Assembly: GCF_021168455.1 (NCBI RefSeq)
Contig: NZ_JAJOZR010000004.1
Span: 248,001 to 312,000 of the forward strand
Origin: Ferranicluibacter quercicola
GTDB taxonomy: Bacteria; Pseudomonadota; Alphaproteobacteria; Rhizobiales; Rhizobiaceae
DNA length: 64,000 bases
Direction: 5' to 3'
Below the pieces are notes generated by a model. The model was not told where the DNA came from and made no database searches. It was given only the letters and a program-made list of their open reading frames with translations. Positions 43,865 to 52,302 of the stretch are shown here, in pieces (positions within the stretch are counted from its first letter, which is position 1; every line of letters starts with the position of its first letter). Position numbers and translations under genes: made by a program.

Positions 43865-44569
43865 TCACAAGTAGGACGACAATGCCCTCTTCAGTGCCGG
43901 CAGGATCCTCAAATAGCCTTCACGACTAAGGTGGATCTTGTCAGGCATGAGAATCTGCGGAACCGGCGACGGTCCAGCAGTTAGATAGTCACCGAGATCA
44001 AGAAAGTGGACATGGCTGTCCCATTGGCATCTACGCAAGCTATCATTCGTTTGCTGGATTTTCTCTGTGATTGAGCCTGCTTCGAGGCCGGTTGGTAACA
44101 CCGCTATCAGAAAGATTTCAGCTTCGGGTGCATACTCCCGAAGCTTATGAACTGCAGAACCAATGCCACGCGCAGCGTACTCCGGCGACGCGGCGTGCTG
44201 GGCTATGTCATTTGCGCCACCGAGGAAGGTTATAATTCGTGCCCTTCGGATATCGAGGCGCGAGATCCGCCAATTAAGATTGGCGAGCGTATCGCCACCA
44301 ATGCCGGCATTAAAAGGCTGTTTTCCGTTGAAGATTTCTGCCGCGATCTCACGTGGAAGTCGTTCTGTAAGAGAATCTCCGATCATGACATACTTCGCAC
44401 CTGCAGTAAGGTGCTCTAAGGCGACGGCTTTACGAGACCATTCCGGGTTATCTCTAGGGACGCTGGCGGTTTCTGAAGCCCCACACTCAGAATGCTCGCT
44501 TTTAAAGCTACCAGTCGCGAAGGTGATCACGACTACCAGCAACGCTAGAACCCACGATCTGCTTTTCAT
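43865..44569 (-). CDS. SGNH/GDSL hydrolase, probably exported
   Basis: A 234-aa protein with an N-terminal hydrophobic segment (SWVLALLVVVITFATG) that is a signal peptide or anchor. Catalytic blocks are in order: GDSLTE with S66, NAGIGGDT, GGANDI and DKIHLSREGY with the catalytic Asp and His. It is probably an O-acetyl esterase or acyltransferase partner acting on surface glycans. It shares the reduced GC of the acyltransferase it converges with (stops 19 bases apart), so the two may have been acquired together. A GGAG site precedes the ATG. Confidence 0.87.
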   Translation of the reverse strand: MKSRSWVLALLVVVITFATGSFKSEHSECGASETASVPRDNPEWSRKAVALEHLTAGAKYVMIGDSLTERLPREIAAEIFNGKQPFNAGIGGDTLANLNWRISRLDIRRARIITFLGGANDIAQHAASPEYAARGIGSAVHKLREYAPEAEIFLIAVLPTGLEAGSITEKIQQTNDSLRRCQWDSHVHFLDLGDYLTAGPSPVPQILMPDKIHLSREGYLRILPALKRALSSYL

Positions 44570-44688
44570 TCAGATCTCCATAAGGAAATATGAATGTTTC
44601 TAGCTTGATGTCGTTCACTCGAAAAGCTTAGTTTGCCTTGCTCAGATGCGTAGGCTGCACTGATGTCCTGCAATGTCGCGTTTGTCAT
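44566..44688 (-). CDS. Possible 40-aa protein coupled to the SGNH gene
   Basis: ATG at 44688 has GAGGA about six bases upstream. The 40-codon frame ends in a TGA that overlaps the SGNH start (ATGA). The product (beginning MTNATLQDISAAY) shows no membrane segment or known motif. The overlap and ribosome-binding site argue for translation as a leader or small partner; its atypical composition and lack of recognisable family argue that it may be a broken remnant. Confidence 0.36.
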   Translation of the reverse strand: MTNATLQDISAAYASEQGKLSFSSERHQARNIHISLWRSE

Positions 44689-44760
44689 AATCGTCCTCAT
44701 CTGGCTAAAACAGGCGAATATTAGCATAGACCGAAAACGTGTGCGCTCCGCCCTGCGCCA

Positions 44761-44913
44761 TTAGCCCTCACCTTCATTGGCAGTTTGCAGCGCCTCCAAA
44801 TGCTGTCGCTCGCGCTTGGCGAGTTCCGCCCGCAGCCGGAGAACCTCGCGCTTCAGCGCATCCAGTTCGATCCCCAGCGCATCGATCACGATCATCAAAC
44901 CCTGTCCCTGCAT
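44761..44913 (-). CDS. Small coiled-coil protein (50 aa)
   Basis: ATG at 44913 preceded by GAGGAGAG. The 50-aa product is one amphipathic helix with heptad-like leucines (IELDALKREVLRLRAELAKR) and an acidic tail. It starts 10 bases after the stop of the 408-aa tail-spike-like gene, so it is the last gene of that unit. A trimeric or dimeric coiled coil could serve as a chaperone or assembly partner of the spike-like protein; this is inference. Function unknown. Confidence 0.6.
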   Translation of the reverse strand: MQGQGLMIVIDALGIELDALKREVLRLRAELAKRERQHLEALQTANEGEG

Positions 44914-44923
44914 CGGTCTCTCC

Positions 44924-46150
44924 TCAGGCCAGCGCCACGTCGCCCGACACCAGGGCGCCGGCTGCGGTCTTCGCGGTGATCTTGAACTTCGCATTGGCCT
45001 CGTCGTACCAGAAGGTCAGCTCCGCATTGACGAGGTCGGCCGCCGCCGGTGCCGCCGTCTTTCGTGTCATGACATAGCCGCCGTAGTTGATGCGGCTCAC
45101 CACCTGGTCGCTATAGTCCAGCATCTGGAAAAAGTCGCCGGTGCCCGATGCCGTTTCCTGGCTGAACTGCACCACCGGCTGGGTCGCGGCATAGCCCGAC
45201 AGCTGCATGGCCGGCTGGTCGGTCTTGCCGGCATTGGAGAAGACGCTCGAATAGGCCGCCGTGATCCGCCCGCTCGCCTGCACGCGGAAGAGCTGCGCGT
45301 CGGCGCTGTTGAGGATGGCGAGAATATCCGCCGTCTGGCCGGATGTCCCCTTCGCCGTCAGCGCCACGGTGCCGCTCGCGTTGCCCGTGACCTTCACCGG
45401 CGTGCGCCAGTCAAAGAACCCGTACTGGATCGACCCGCGCAGCGTCGTGCCGTCGGCGTCGAACAGGCTGAGCATCGGCTGGCTGGCCGGCACGGCACGC
45501 CCGCCCACCCGGAAGCGGATGCCGGTGCCCGAGGCGCCGGCCGCCTGCGACAGGGTCACCGTCTGGCTGTTCACGACGGCGCTGATCGTCGTGCCCGAGG
45601 GAATGCTGCCGAACGGGCTCGATGCCCCGACCGAGGTCAGCTGCGCGATCGCCTGGCCGACATCGGCCGCCGTGAACGCGGCCGTGGCCGAGGTGAAGGT
45701 GGTGGAGCCGGCGTTCGACACGCCGTCCTTGAAACCGGCGCCGGTCCTGGCCTGCAGCTTGACGCCGCCGGCGCCGGCATAAAGGTCCACCTGCAACGCG
45801 GGATTGATGGCAAAGCCGCTGATATAGGCGCCGAGGCCCGCACCCGGATTGTTGACGATGTTGAGGCCCCAGCTCGCATTCTTGTGGCTGATGAGCAGGC
45901 CGCCGCCCGCGCCCTCGTCCGTGCCGATGCCGATCGCGCCGGCCAGAGCGCCGGAGTTGGGACCGGCGCACAGGTGGAAGATGTAGCCGGTCGCATCGTC
46001 ATATCTGGCGTCCATGACGCCGCCGCGGCCGTGGCCGGAGGGCTTGGCGATAAAGGCCGCGTCGCCGAAGACGCTGTGGCGGAGCGCATCCTCCACCTCC
46101 GTCTTCTCCGTCGATGCGACATTGCCGAGATAGGTCGCGAAATAGGTCAT
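44924..46150 (-). CDS. Phage-tail-spike-like surface protein (408 aa)
   Basis: No enzyme motif recognised. The N-terminus (MTYFATYLGNVASTEKTEVE) is followed by glycine-rich beta-strand sequence (GAIGIGTDEGAGGGLLI), then a segment around FTSATAAFTAADVGQAI and SGTTISAVVNSQTVTLSQAAG of the kind seen in phage tail fibres and spikes, and a C-terminal piece LTFWYDEANAKFKITAKT that also resembles tail proteins. No signal peptide was seen. Translation is coupled to the upstream 67-aa ORF (TGATG). It might be a domesticated tail spike, a remnant of a tail module or a surface protein that binds polysaccharide. Confidence 0.7.
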   Translation of the reverse strand: MTYFATYLGNVASTEKTEVEDALRHSVFGDAAFIAKPSGHGRGGVMDARYDDATGYIFHLCAGPNSGALAGAIGIGTDEGAGGGLLISHKNASWGLNIVNNPGAGLGAYISGFAINPALQVDLYAGAGGVKLQARTGAGFKDGVSNAGSTTFTSATAAFTAADVGQAIAQLTSVGASSPFGSIPSGTTISAVVNSQTVTLSQAAGASGTGIRFRVGGRAVPASQPMLSLFDADGTTLRGSIQYGFFDWRTPVKVTGNASGTVALTAKGTSGQTADILAILNSADAQLFRVQASGRITAAYSSVFSNAGKTDQPAMQLSGYAATQPVVQFSQETASGTGDFFQMLDYSDQVVSRINYGGYVMTRKTAAPAAADLVNAELTFWYDEANAKFKITAKTAAGALVSGDVALA

Positions 46151-46353
46151 CAGGCATCTTTTCGGGTGAGGTCGTTCTGGGCGGTCGTGGTGGGAGCGAT
46201 GCCTGTGGCGGACGGTCGGGCAGCACGGCCCATCAGCCTGCGGCTTGCCGAATCCGTCAGGACGGCACCGTTCTTCGCTGTCAGGGCCATTCTCCCCGAG
46301 ACAGCGGATGCGCCGCCCCGGTCGAGGTTCAGGCCAAGAGAAATCTGATGCAT
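46150..46353 (-). CDS. Small basic protein coupled to the tail-spike-like gene (67 aa)
   Basis: ATG at 46353 with GAGGAG about eight bases upstream. The 67-aa product is basic and low in hydrophobics (beginning MHQISLGLNLDRGGASA) and ends in a TGATG overlap with the spike-like gene. No family recognised. The good ribosome-binding site and coupling make it likely that it is translated, possibly to set the expression of the next gene. Confidence 0.6.
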   Translation of the reverse strand: MHQISLGLNLDRGGASAVSGRMALTAKNGAVLTDSASRRLMGRAARPSATGIAPTTTAQNDLTRKDA

Positions 46354-46525
46354 GTTCTGTCTCCTCGATGTGTCCCGATGCGCCGGCCTCGACGGATGGG
46401 CAGCCGAACGATGAATGCAGAAGCGTCACGAATATCCACCGGGGGAGCGTCTTCGCTCCTCCGTCGTAAAATCCGCCATCCATGGACTTGAGACCCGTGC
46501 GCCGGATCCGGACCTGAGGCCGCGC

Positions 46526-49012
46526 CTAGCCCGGCCGCGCAGCGAGGCGCACGAGGCGCCGGTTCTCCGCATCGGGCGGCAGCGTGTAGGGGCCGCGAAC
46601 GCCGAAGACGTCCTGCGTGCTTCCGTCCTCATAGGTCAGAGAAAGGTCGTGGCGCCCCGGAGGAAGCGCGATGCCCACCGTGTCCGCCTCCCGCACAGCC
46701 GCATGTCCGGTGGTGGGGATGATGGAAGACGGCGCGGGGCCCTGTTCAAGCTGCGGCAGGCCGATCCGGAAGGCGAAGCGGGTTGCCTGGCCCACCGCGC
46801 AGGGAATGGAGAGAGACGGGCGCAGGTGCGTCGCCAGCGGCGTCAAGACGACCGCCGTGCAGGCCTGCCGCAAGAGATGGCGTCCGGCCGCGACATCGGT
46901 CGAATGACGCGTCAGCGGCTCCGCGGACGACGCCAGTTCGGTCAGCCCGAGCCGCAGTTGCGGTGTATCCACTGCACCGATCCGCGCGAGGAAGCAGGAG
47001 AGCGTCCAGGCTCCCGGCTCGGCCGCCTGCGGCACGGCGATCGCGCCAGCCTCCTCGAAGAACAGCGTGACGGCATCCGTCTCGGGCACGCCCTCCCAGA
47101 CCAGATCGATGAAGGACACGCCGGCTTCCGTGCCCGTGCGCAGGACCGACAACGTCAGCCCTTCGCCGCCCAGAACGCTCCAGTGCCGGGGCAGACCGGC
47201 CTGCGAAACGTGGGTTGCGGCGCTGTTGCGGATCAGGTTGCGTGCCGCAGGCTCGATCAGCAGCCCGCCGCCATCGGCTCGCCTTGCGTGTTGGGCGGCA
47301 ACGGTGTGCCAGCCCGCACTGCCCTGTGCGAAACCGGGCGCGTCCCGTTTGCAGGACAGCACTGTGGCGAGCGCCACGCGCGCGCCGTCGAGGCGCGCGA
47401 TATCGTCGACGAAATCGATCTCGATGCCCGTCCGCCCGGACGATGTCACGGCATTGGCCGCCATGCGCCGGAGCGCCGGCAATGCGGCTGCGGCCATGGC
47501 AGCATGCCCCGCCGCCTGCGGGTGGATGCCGTCTGCCGAAAGCGTTGCGCGAACCGGCGTGCCGGCGTCATGGGCAGCGCCCGGGCCGCCATTCAGGACG
47601 GCGGTGACGGGATGTGTCGCCGAAACGGTCGTCACGTGCGGCCAGTTCCGCTCCGCGCCATCGCTGCTACCGACGGGTGCGACCGGCAGGAAAACCAGAT
47701 GATCGCCCGGCAGGGGCGCATCGCGCAGCACGAGCGCGCCGCCCCAGGCCGCCACCGGCGCCGCAAGCTCGGTCTGGAAGAGAGGCACGTGCCATCTGTG
47801 CTCCGTCTGCACGGCTGCCACGATATCGATGATGTCGTCCGGTCCCTTCTGCCCGGCAGCCGCCGCGCCGGCTGCGGCAGCCATGGTTTCGTTGACGGCG
47901 GAGGCGACGCTCTGCGGGCCGAAGCCTTGCTGGCTCTTCTGGCCTTCGATGCTCGTATTGGCATCCGGCGACAGCGTTTCGGACAGAACGGGTGCCTGAG
48001 CAATATGGCGGACACCGGCTGCGCGCAGGGCGCTCCGGATCGTCTCGAGGTCGCCCGAGACCTGATCGGCCGTGCGACCGTCGCGAATGTCGTTGGTTCC
48101 GAGCGCCAGGATGGCGGCCGTGGCACCGGCCCGCCGGACGAGGTCCAGCGATTTCTGCGACATGGCGCTGACGAACTGCGCCTTGTCGCCGGTCCGCGTC
48201 ACCGAGAGATAGGGAAGCCCTGCGGCGAACGCGGCCCGCCGTCCCCAGCCGCCGCCCGCCTCGCCGTCGCCGGCCACATCGACCGCCCCGTCGAGGATAC
48301 TGTCGCCGATGCCGGCGACGGAGGTGACGGGCTGCGCCGGTGTGCCGACCAGCATGACCGGGCACGGCGCCGGCACCCAGAGATCGGCACCCTCCGGGAT
48401 TTCCCAACCGGCGCCATCGATATCGTCGCCGCCCTGGCGCGGGTCGAACAGCAGCTGGCTTTCGCCGGGGAGGTATGCAGAATTGCCCTGCACCGCGACG
48501 AGGCCTTCGGCTTCCAGATCGACCAGCATGCGGATATGCACGACCGTGCCCGGGGCGAAGACTTTCAGCCCGAACGCCTCGACCGAGAGCGGGTCCGGCA
48601 GCACCGCGATGGCGCCTGCCGATACGCTCCGCGACCGTTGTCCGTCGAAGACGAAGGGCACCGTTCGCCCTTGGGTGGACGCCGACACCTTGACGAGGCT
48701 GTAGGCGACATCGCCATCGACCTCCCGGTTCCCGGCATTGACGATGCTGAAATTGGAAAAGACGGGCGCGATCGACAGGGCGCCGCCGGCGCCGACGACG
48801 AAGCGCGTCGCGATCTTCATGCGGGTCTTCGCGCCCTTGGCGCCGCCCATGGCGTTCGGAACCTGCCCCCGGTTGGCGATGTTCGACAGGGGGATGGCAG
48901 ACGAACCCGATGCCGCACAGGGACCGACAGCGCTGGCCACGGCCGCAAGGCCGGCAGCTGCGAGGAACTGTCGTCTGTCGATGGTCCAAATACCGCCGTT
49001 TCCCTTGTCCAA
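46526..49012 (-). CDS. Tat-exported multidomain SGNH hydrolase (828 aa)
   Basis: The N-terminus has a twin-arginine-like signal (DRRQFLAAAGLAAVASAV). A beta-rich region (about residues 40-250) precedes an SGNH/GDSL hydrolase domain with IGDSILDGA, LALGTNDIRDG and the late LSADGIHPQAAGHAAM (catalytic Asp-His). The C-terminal 250 residues include LLIEPAARNLIRNSA, typical of phage head-spike or tail-fibre type domains. It may be an O-acetyl esterase acting on extracellular polysaccharide. It starts the minus-strand set that includes the spike-like protein. A nine-pair hairpin lies about 65 bases past its stop (near 46441-46462), without a T-run. Confidence 0.8.
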   Translation of the reverse strand: MDKGNGGIWTIDRRQFLAAAGLAAVASAVGPCAASGSSAIPLSNIANRGQVPNAMGGAKGAKTRMKIATRFVVGAGGALSIAPVFSNFSIVNAGNREVDGDVAYSLVKVSASTQGRTVPFVFDGQRSRSVSAGAIAVLPDPLSVEAFGLKVFAPGTVVHIRMLVDLEAEGLVAVQGNSAYLPGESQLLFDPRQGGDDIDGAGWEIPEGADLWVPAPCPVMLVGTPAQPVTSVAGIGDSILDGAVDVAGDGEAGGGWGRRAAFAAGLPYLSVTRTGDKAQFVSAMSQKSLDLVRRAGATAAILALGTNDIRDGRTADQVSGDLETIRSALRAAGVRHIAQAPVLSETLSPDANTSIEGQKSQQGFGPQSVASAVNETMAAAAGAAAAGQKGPDDIIDIVAAVQTEHRWHVPLFQTELAAPVAAWGGALVLRDAPLPGDHLVFLPVAPVGSSDGAERNWPHVTTVSATHPVTAVLNGGPGAAHDAGTPVRATLSADGIHPQAAGHAAMAAAALPALRRMAANAVTSSGRTGIEIDFVDDIARLDGARVALATVLSCKRDAPGFAQGSAGWHTVAAQHARRADGGGLLIEPAARNLIRNSAATHVSQAGLPRHWSVLGGEGLTLSVLRTGTEAGVSFIDLVWEGVPETDAVTLFFEEAGAIAVPQAAEPGAWTLSCFLARIGAVDTPQLRLGLTELASSAEPLTRHSTDVAAGRHLLRQACTAVVLTPLATHLRPSLSIPCAVGQATRFAFRIGLPQLEQGPAPSSIIPTTGHAAVREADTVGIALPPGRHDLSLTYEDGSTQDVFGVRGPYTLPPDAENRRLVRLAARPG

Positions 49013-49251
49013 AGTCCTATCCTTCCGCGTTCCGCCCGGTCGCTTCCGCTGCGGTCATCCCCGTCGTTTGCATCCGTTCCGCACGTCCGCTGCTGCGTCG
49101 CTCGGTAGCCGACACTATCGGCCGGCAAATTCGCGCGGGGAGATGCCGACGTCGGTTTGTGCAGAGGATTCCTTGACAAATCTCGCAAATCTCGTCTCAT
49201 GTCTCGAAAATTGACGGCTCTTCCACCCAGATTTTCCCCGCGGCCGACACG

Positions 49252-51225
49252 TCACGGTGCCGCCTCCTGCCATGCTCGCGCTCCGGGGATAGCACCGGTG
49301 CCGATGATGGCTTCGGCAAGAGCTTGGGAGCCCTCCGCGGTCATATGGCCGTAGTCCCATTGCAGAGGGACATTGCCGACCATCGTCCTGCAGGCCGTCT
49401 CCGGGTTAGGGCAGAGAAGCCGATACGGCGAGACGTAGATGGCGCCAGATGCCTCGACCAAAGCCTGCAGTTCATGGTCCCACTTTGCCTGTTCGGTCGC
49501 TCGGCTCCCCACCAAAAGCGCATCGCTGCGCCCGCCCGCGACCTGTGCGAGCAGACGCGCCAAAGGCCGCTGGTACTCCGCGATCGGGCCAGAGACAACG
49601 ACGATGCCCGCCCTGTCTTTCACCTGCCGGAGCGTTTCGGCCACCAGCGGAAGGTCGTAGTCGGCCCAGCGTGCAGAGAGGATCAAGACTTCGGGCCTGT
49701 TTTCGGGTAGAAAGCGCTCGAACATGCGCTGCATCAGGCCGACGCATTCCGGATCGCCGCCCGCCCCGAACAGCGGCTTGCATCCGCTGGATGCCGCAAG
49801 CATGACATGCGCCTGCGGCAAGGCCGCTTCGAAGCCACGATACAGATGCGCGGCGTGGCTGTCGCCCATGATGAGGATATTCGGCTTGACCACCGAGGGC
49901 GACAGACAGTCGGCGGTGGCGAAATCCGCCACGGTCTGCTGGTAGCCGATGAGAAAGCAGGTCCCCCGCAGGTAGACGTCCCGATCGTCATAGGTGAGAT
50001 AGGCAGCAAGGCGGTCGCTTTCCGTCTGCGGCGCCGCCGCCGCGACATGCCAGATCGCGAGACCGAGAAGGCCGCACGCACACCAGGCCGCACCGGCCTG
50101 CCGCCACAGCGAGCCAGCCGTTCGGCCGATCCGGCGTTGCCGGAAAGGCTGTTCCACAAAACGCCAGGAAAGATAGGCGGCAACCAGACTTGCCAGGATC
50201 AGGCCGGCGGCTTCCGGTATCGTCGGCGCCCTTGCGGTGATCAGCGCCACGCCGACGAAGACCGGCCAGTGCCACAGGTAGAGCGAATACGAGATCTTTC
50301 CGATACCGACGAAGGGCGGCAGCGCCAGACACCGCGTGATGTGTGAACCGCCGGTGCTGCCGATCGCGATCAGGAGCGCGGCACCGGCAACGGGGGCGAC
50401 CGCGAGGACGCCGGGGAAGAACATGCCGCCGTGGAACCGATAGGCGCTGCCGAGGATCAAAGCGAGCGCCAGAAGTGCGAGGCCATCCCTGATGCGGGCC
50501 GGCAAGCGCGGCAGCGACAGGAAGACAAGCAGCCCGCCTGCGACCAACTCCCAAGCGCGCGATAGGGGAACGTAATAGGCAAGATCGCGATTGGCGCCGG
50601 TCAGCCAGATGCAGAACAGGAAGCTCGCCAAAGCGATCGCCGCCACGACGGCCCCGGCACGCCGCCGCCCCAAACCGGACACCGCGAGGAGAATGAACGG
50701 GAAGACGAGGTAAAACTGCTCCTCGACCCCGAGCGACCAGGTGTTCACGAGGGGCTGGCTATAGGCATCGGCGGCGAAATAACCGGACTTCCCCAACGTC
50801 TCCACAGCGAGATAGAGGTTCGATACGGAGGTCAGGGCTGCCAGCCCCGTCCAGACCGTCGTCGTCCGCTCGCTAGGAAACAGAACCAGCGGCGCAAAGA
50901 CAAAAGTGACCGCGACCGTGACGACCAGAGCCGGGAAGATTCGGCGCGTGCGTCGCTCGTAAAAGGTAAGAAGAGAGAAGCGTCCTTGCTGGAGCTCCTG
51001 CCAGACCGCCTTGGTGATCAGATAACCCGAAATGACGAAGAAGACATCGACCCCGATGAAGCCGCCTCGCAGCGGGCTGATACCAGTGTGGAACAGCAGG
51101 ACGACGAGAACCGCGACGGCGCGCAGCCCATCGATATCAGCTCGATAAGCGCCCGGTTCGTGCCGGGCAATGCCCTGCTCCGGACGTCGTAACGTTCCCT
51201 TCGAAACGTCCTGATCCAAAAGCAT
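49252..51225 (-). CDS. OafA-type O-acetyltransferase with fused SGNH domain
   Basis: A 657-aa protein: an N-terminal acyltransferase 3 domain (YRADIDGLRAVAVLVVLLFH, GGFIGVDVFFVISGYL, NTWSLGVEEQFYLVFP, KISYSLYLWHWPVF) with about ten transmembrane helices, then a periplasmic SGNH domain (LIMGDSHAAHLYR, and the late DYGHMTAEGSQ). In OafA and OatA proteins the membrane part brings the acetyl group across and the SGNH part places it on the glycan. It divides the EPS locus from the tail-spike cassette and diverges from the ExoM-like glycosyltransferase. Confidence 0.92.
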   Translation of the reverse strand: MLLDQDVSKGTLRRPEQGIARHEPGAYRADIDGLRAVAVLVVLLFHTGISPLRGGFIGVDVFFVISGYLITKAVWQELQQGRFSLLTFYERRTRRIFPALVVTVAVTFVFAPLVLFPSERTTTVWTGLAALTSVSNLYLAVETLGKSGYFAADAYSQPLVNTWSLGVEEQFYLVFPFILLAVSGLGRRRAGAVVAAIALASFLFCIWLTGANRDLAYYVPLSRAWELVAGGLLVFLSLPRLPARIRDGLALLALALILGSAYRFHGGMFFPGVLAVAPVAGAALLIAIGSTGGSHITRCLALPPFVGIGKISYSLYLWHWPVFVGVALITARAPTIPEAAGLILASLVAAYLSWRFVEQPFRQRRIGRTAGSLWRQAGAAWCACGLLGLAIWHVAAAAPQTESDRLAAYLTYDDRDVYLRGTCFLIGYQQTVADFATADCLSPSVVKPNILIMGDSHAAHLYRGFEAALPQAHVMLAASSGCKPLFGAGGDPECVGLMQRMFERFLPENRPEVLILSARWADYDLPLVAETLRQVKDRAGIVVVSGPIAEYQRPLARLLAQVAGGRSDALLVGSRATEQAKWDHELQALVEASGAIYVSPYRLLCPNPETACRTMVGNVPLQWDYGHMTAEGSQALAEAIIGTGAIPGARAWQEAAP

Positions 51226-51384
51226 AAGCCGTCTCCAGTGCAGAGGAAGTCGCGGCGGCGATTGTTTGCCGCTTGCCTCCCTCAGTGTATCGTGTCACTC
51301 AATTAGATACAGATGAAATTTGCTTTGTCGACGGAATTTGCGCCCGGACATGGAAGACCTTTGCGTGACATTCGGTAGCGACGC

Positions 51385-52302
51385 ATGAGGACCGCGGTTC
51401 TCGTCGCCATCCCCACCTACCGGCGCCCCGCCGAGCTGGAGCGTCTGCTGTCGCGGATCGCGCAGCTGGACGTCGCCGTGCCGGTCACGGTGCTTGTGGC
51501 GGACAACGACCCCGAGGGCCGGCAGGGCGAAGAGGTCGTGGCGGCGCTTGCAGCCCGCGCCTATCGCTTCCCGCTGGAGGCGATCACGGTGTCGGCCAAG
51601 GGATTGGCAAACGTCCGCAACACGCTGTTCGCGCATGCTCTTCAGCATCGTGACTTCACGCATATCGCGATGATCGATGACGACGAATGGCCGGACGCGC
51701 CGTGGCTCGGCGAGCTTCTGCGCGTCCAGCAGGCGACCGGTGCGGACATCGTCGGGGCGCCCGTCGCCTCCATCTTCGACGGCGCCGGCGGGAGCTGGGT
51801 GCGCCGCGCGCGCCTCTTCCAGCCCGAAGCCCGGCCGGAGGGTCCCTGCCCGATCATCTGGGCGAGCAACAACGTGCTCCTCACGCGCGACTGCGTCGAG
51901 ACCGCCGGACCGCCCTGGTTCGACCTCGCCTTCAACGTCACCGGCGGCGAGGATGTCGAGCTCTTCACGCGGCTGAAGGCGCAGGGCAAGCGCTTTGCCT
52001 GGGCACCCGGCGCGCTGATCTTCGAAAGCGTGCCGCGCGAGCGCACGCGGGCGCGGTGGCTTCTGCGGCGGGGTTTGCGCATCGGTTCGACGGATGCCCG
52101 CGTCCAGCTGCGCCACGGCACCGGCAGGCTTCATCGCCTGCGCACGGTGGCCAAGGCCGTCCTCGGTCTCGTGGCCAGCCTGTCGCTACTGCCGTTACGG
52201 GCGCTGAGCGGCAAGCGCCGCGCCGACGGATTGTTCTCGGCGGCGCGTGCGGCCGGCAAGTTCTATGGTTTCTACGGAGGCAGGGTGCATGAGTATCGGT
52301 AA
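51385..52302 (+). CDS. ExoM-like GT2 glycosyltransferase
   Basis: A 305-aa cytoplasmic glycosyltransferase of the GT2 family with a GT-A fold: TAVLVAIPTYRRPAELERLL, VADNDPEG, the metal-binding acidic motif DDDEWPD and GGEDVELFTRLKAQG. S. meliloti ExoM adds a glucose to the succinoglycan repeat; similarity is at family level only. The gene overlaps the polymerase gene by 14 bases, and an adjacent GGAGG site lies inside its own end. It is the first gene of the rightward half of the EPS locus. Confidence 0.88.
   Translation: MRTAVLVAIPTYRRPAELERLLSRIAQLDVAVPVTVLVADNDPEGRQGEEVVAALAARAYRFPLEAITVSAKGLANVRNTLFAHALQHRDFTHIAMIDDDEWPDAPWLGELLRVQQATGADIVGAPVASIFDGAGGSWVRRARLFQPEARPEGPCPIIWASNNVLLTRDCVETAGPPWFDLAFNVTGGEDVELFTRLKAQGKRFAWAPGALIFESVPRERTRARWLLRRGLRIGSTDARVQLRHGTGRLHRLRTVAKAVLGLVASLSLLPLRALSGKRRADGLFSAARAAGKFYGFYGGRVHEYR

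Noticed and set aside
44761..49012. A complete prophage or gene transfer agent
   Set aside because: Only spike-like and SGNH proteins are seen; there are no capsid, portal, terminase, tail tube, lysis or integrase genes in the window.
46415..49108. 897-codon plus-strand open frame opposite the 828-aa SGNH hydrolase
   Set aside because: The minus-strand product has a signal sequence and an SGNH domain; the plus frame is an Arg-rich shadow.
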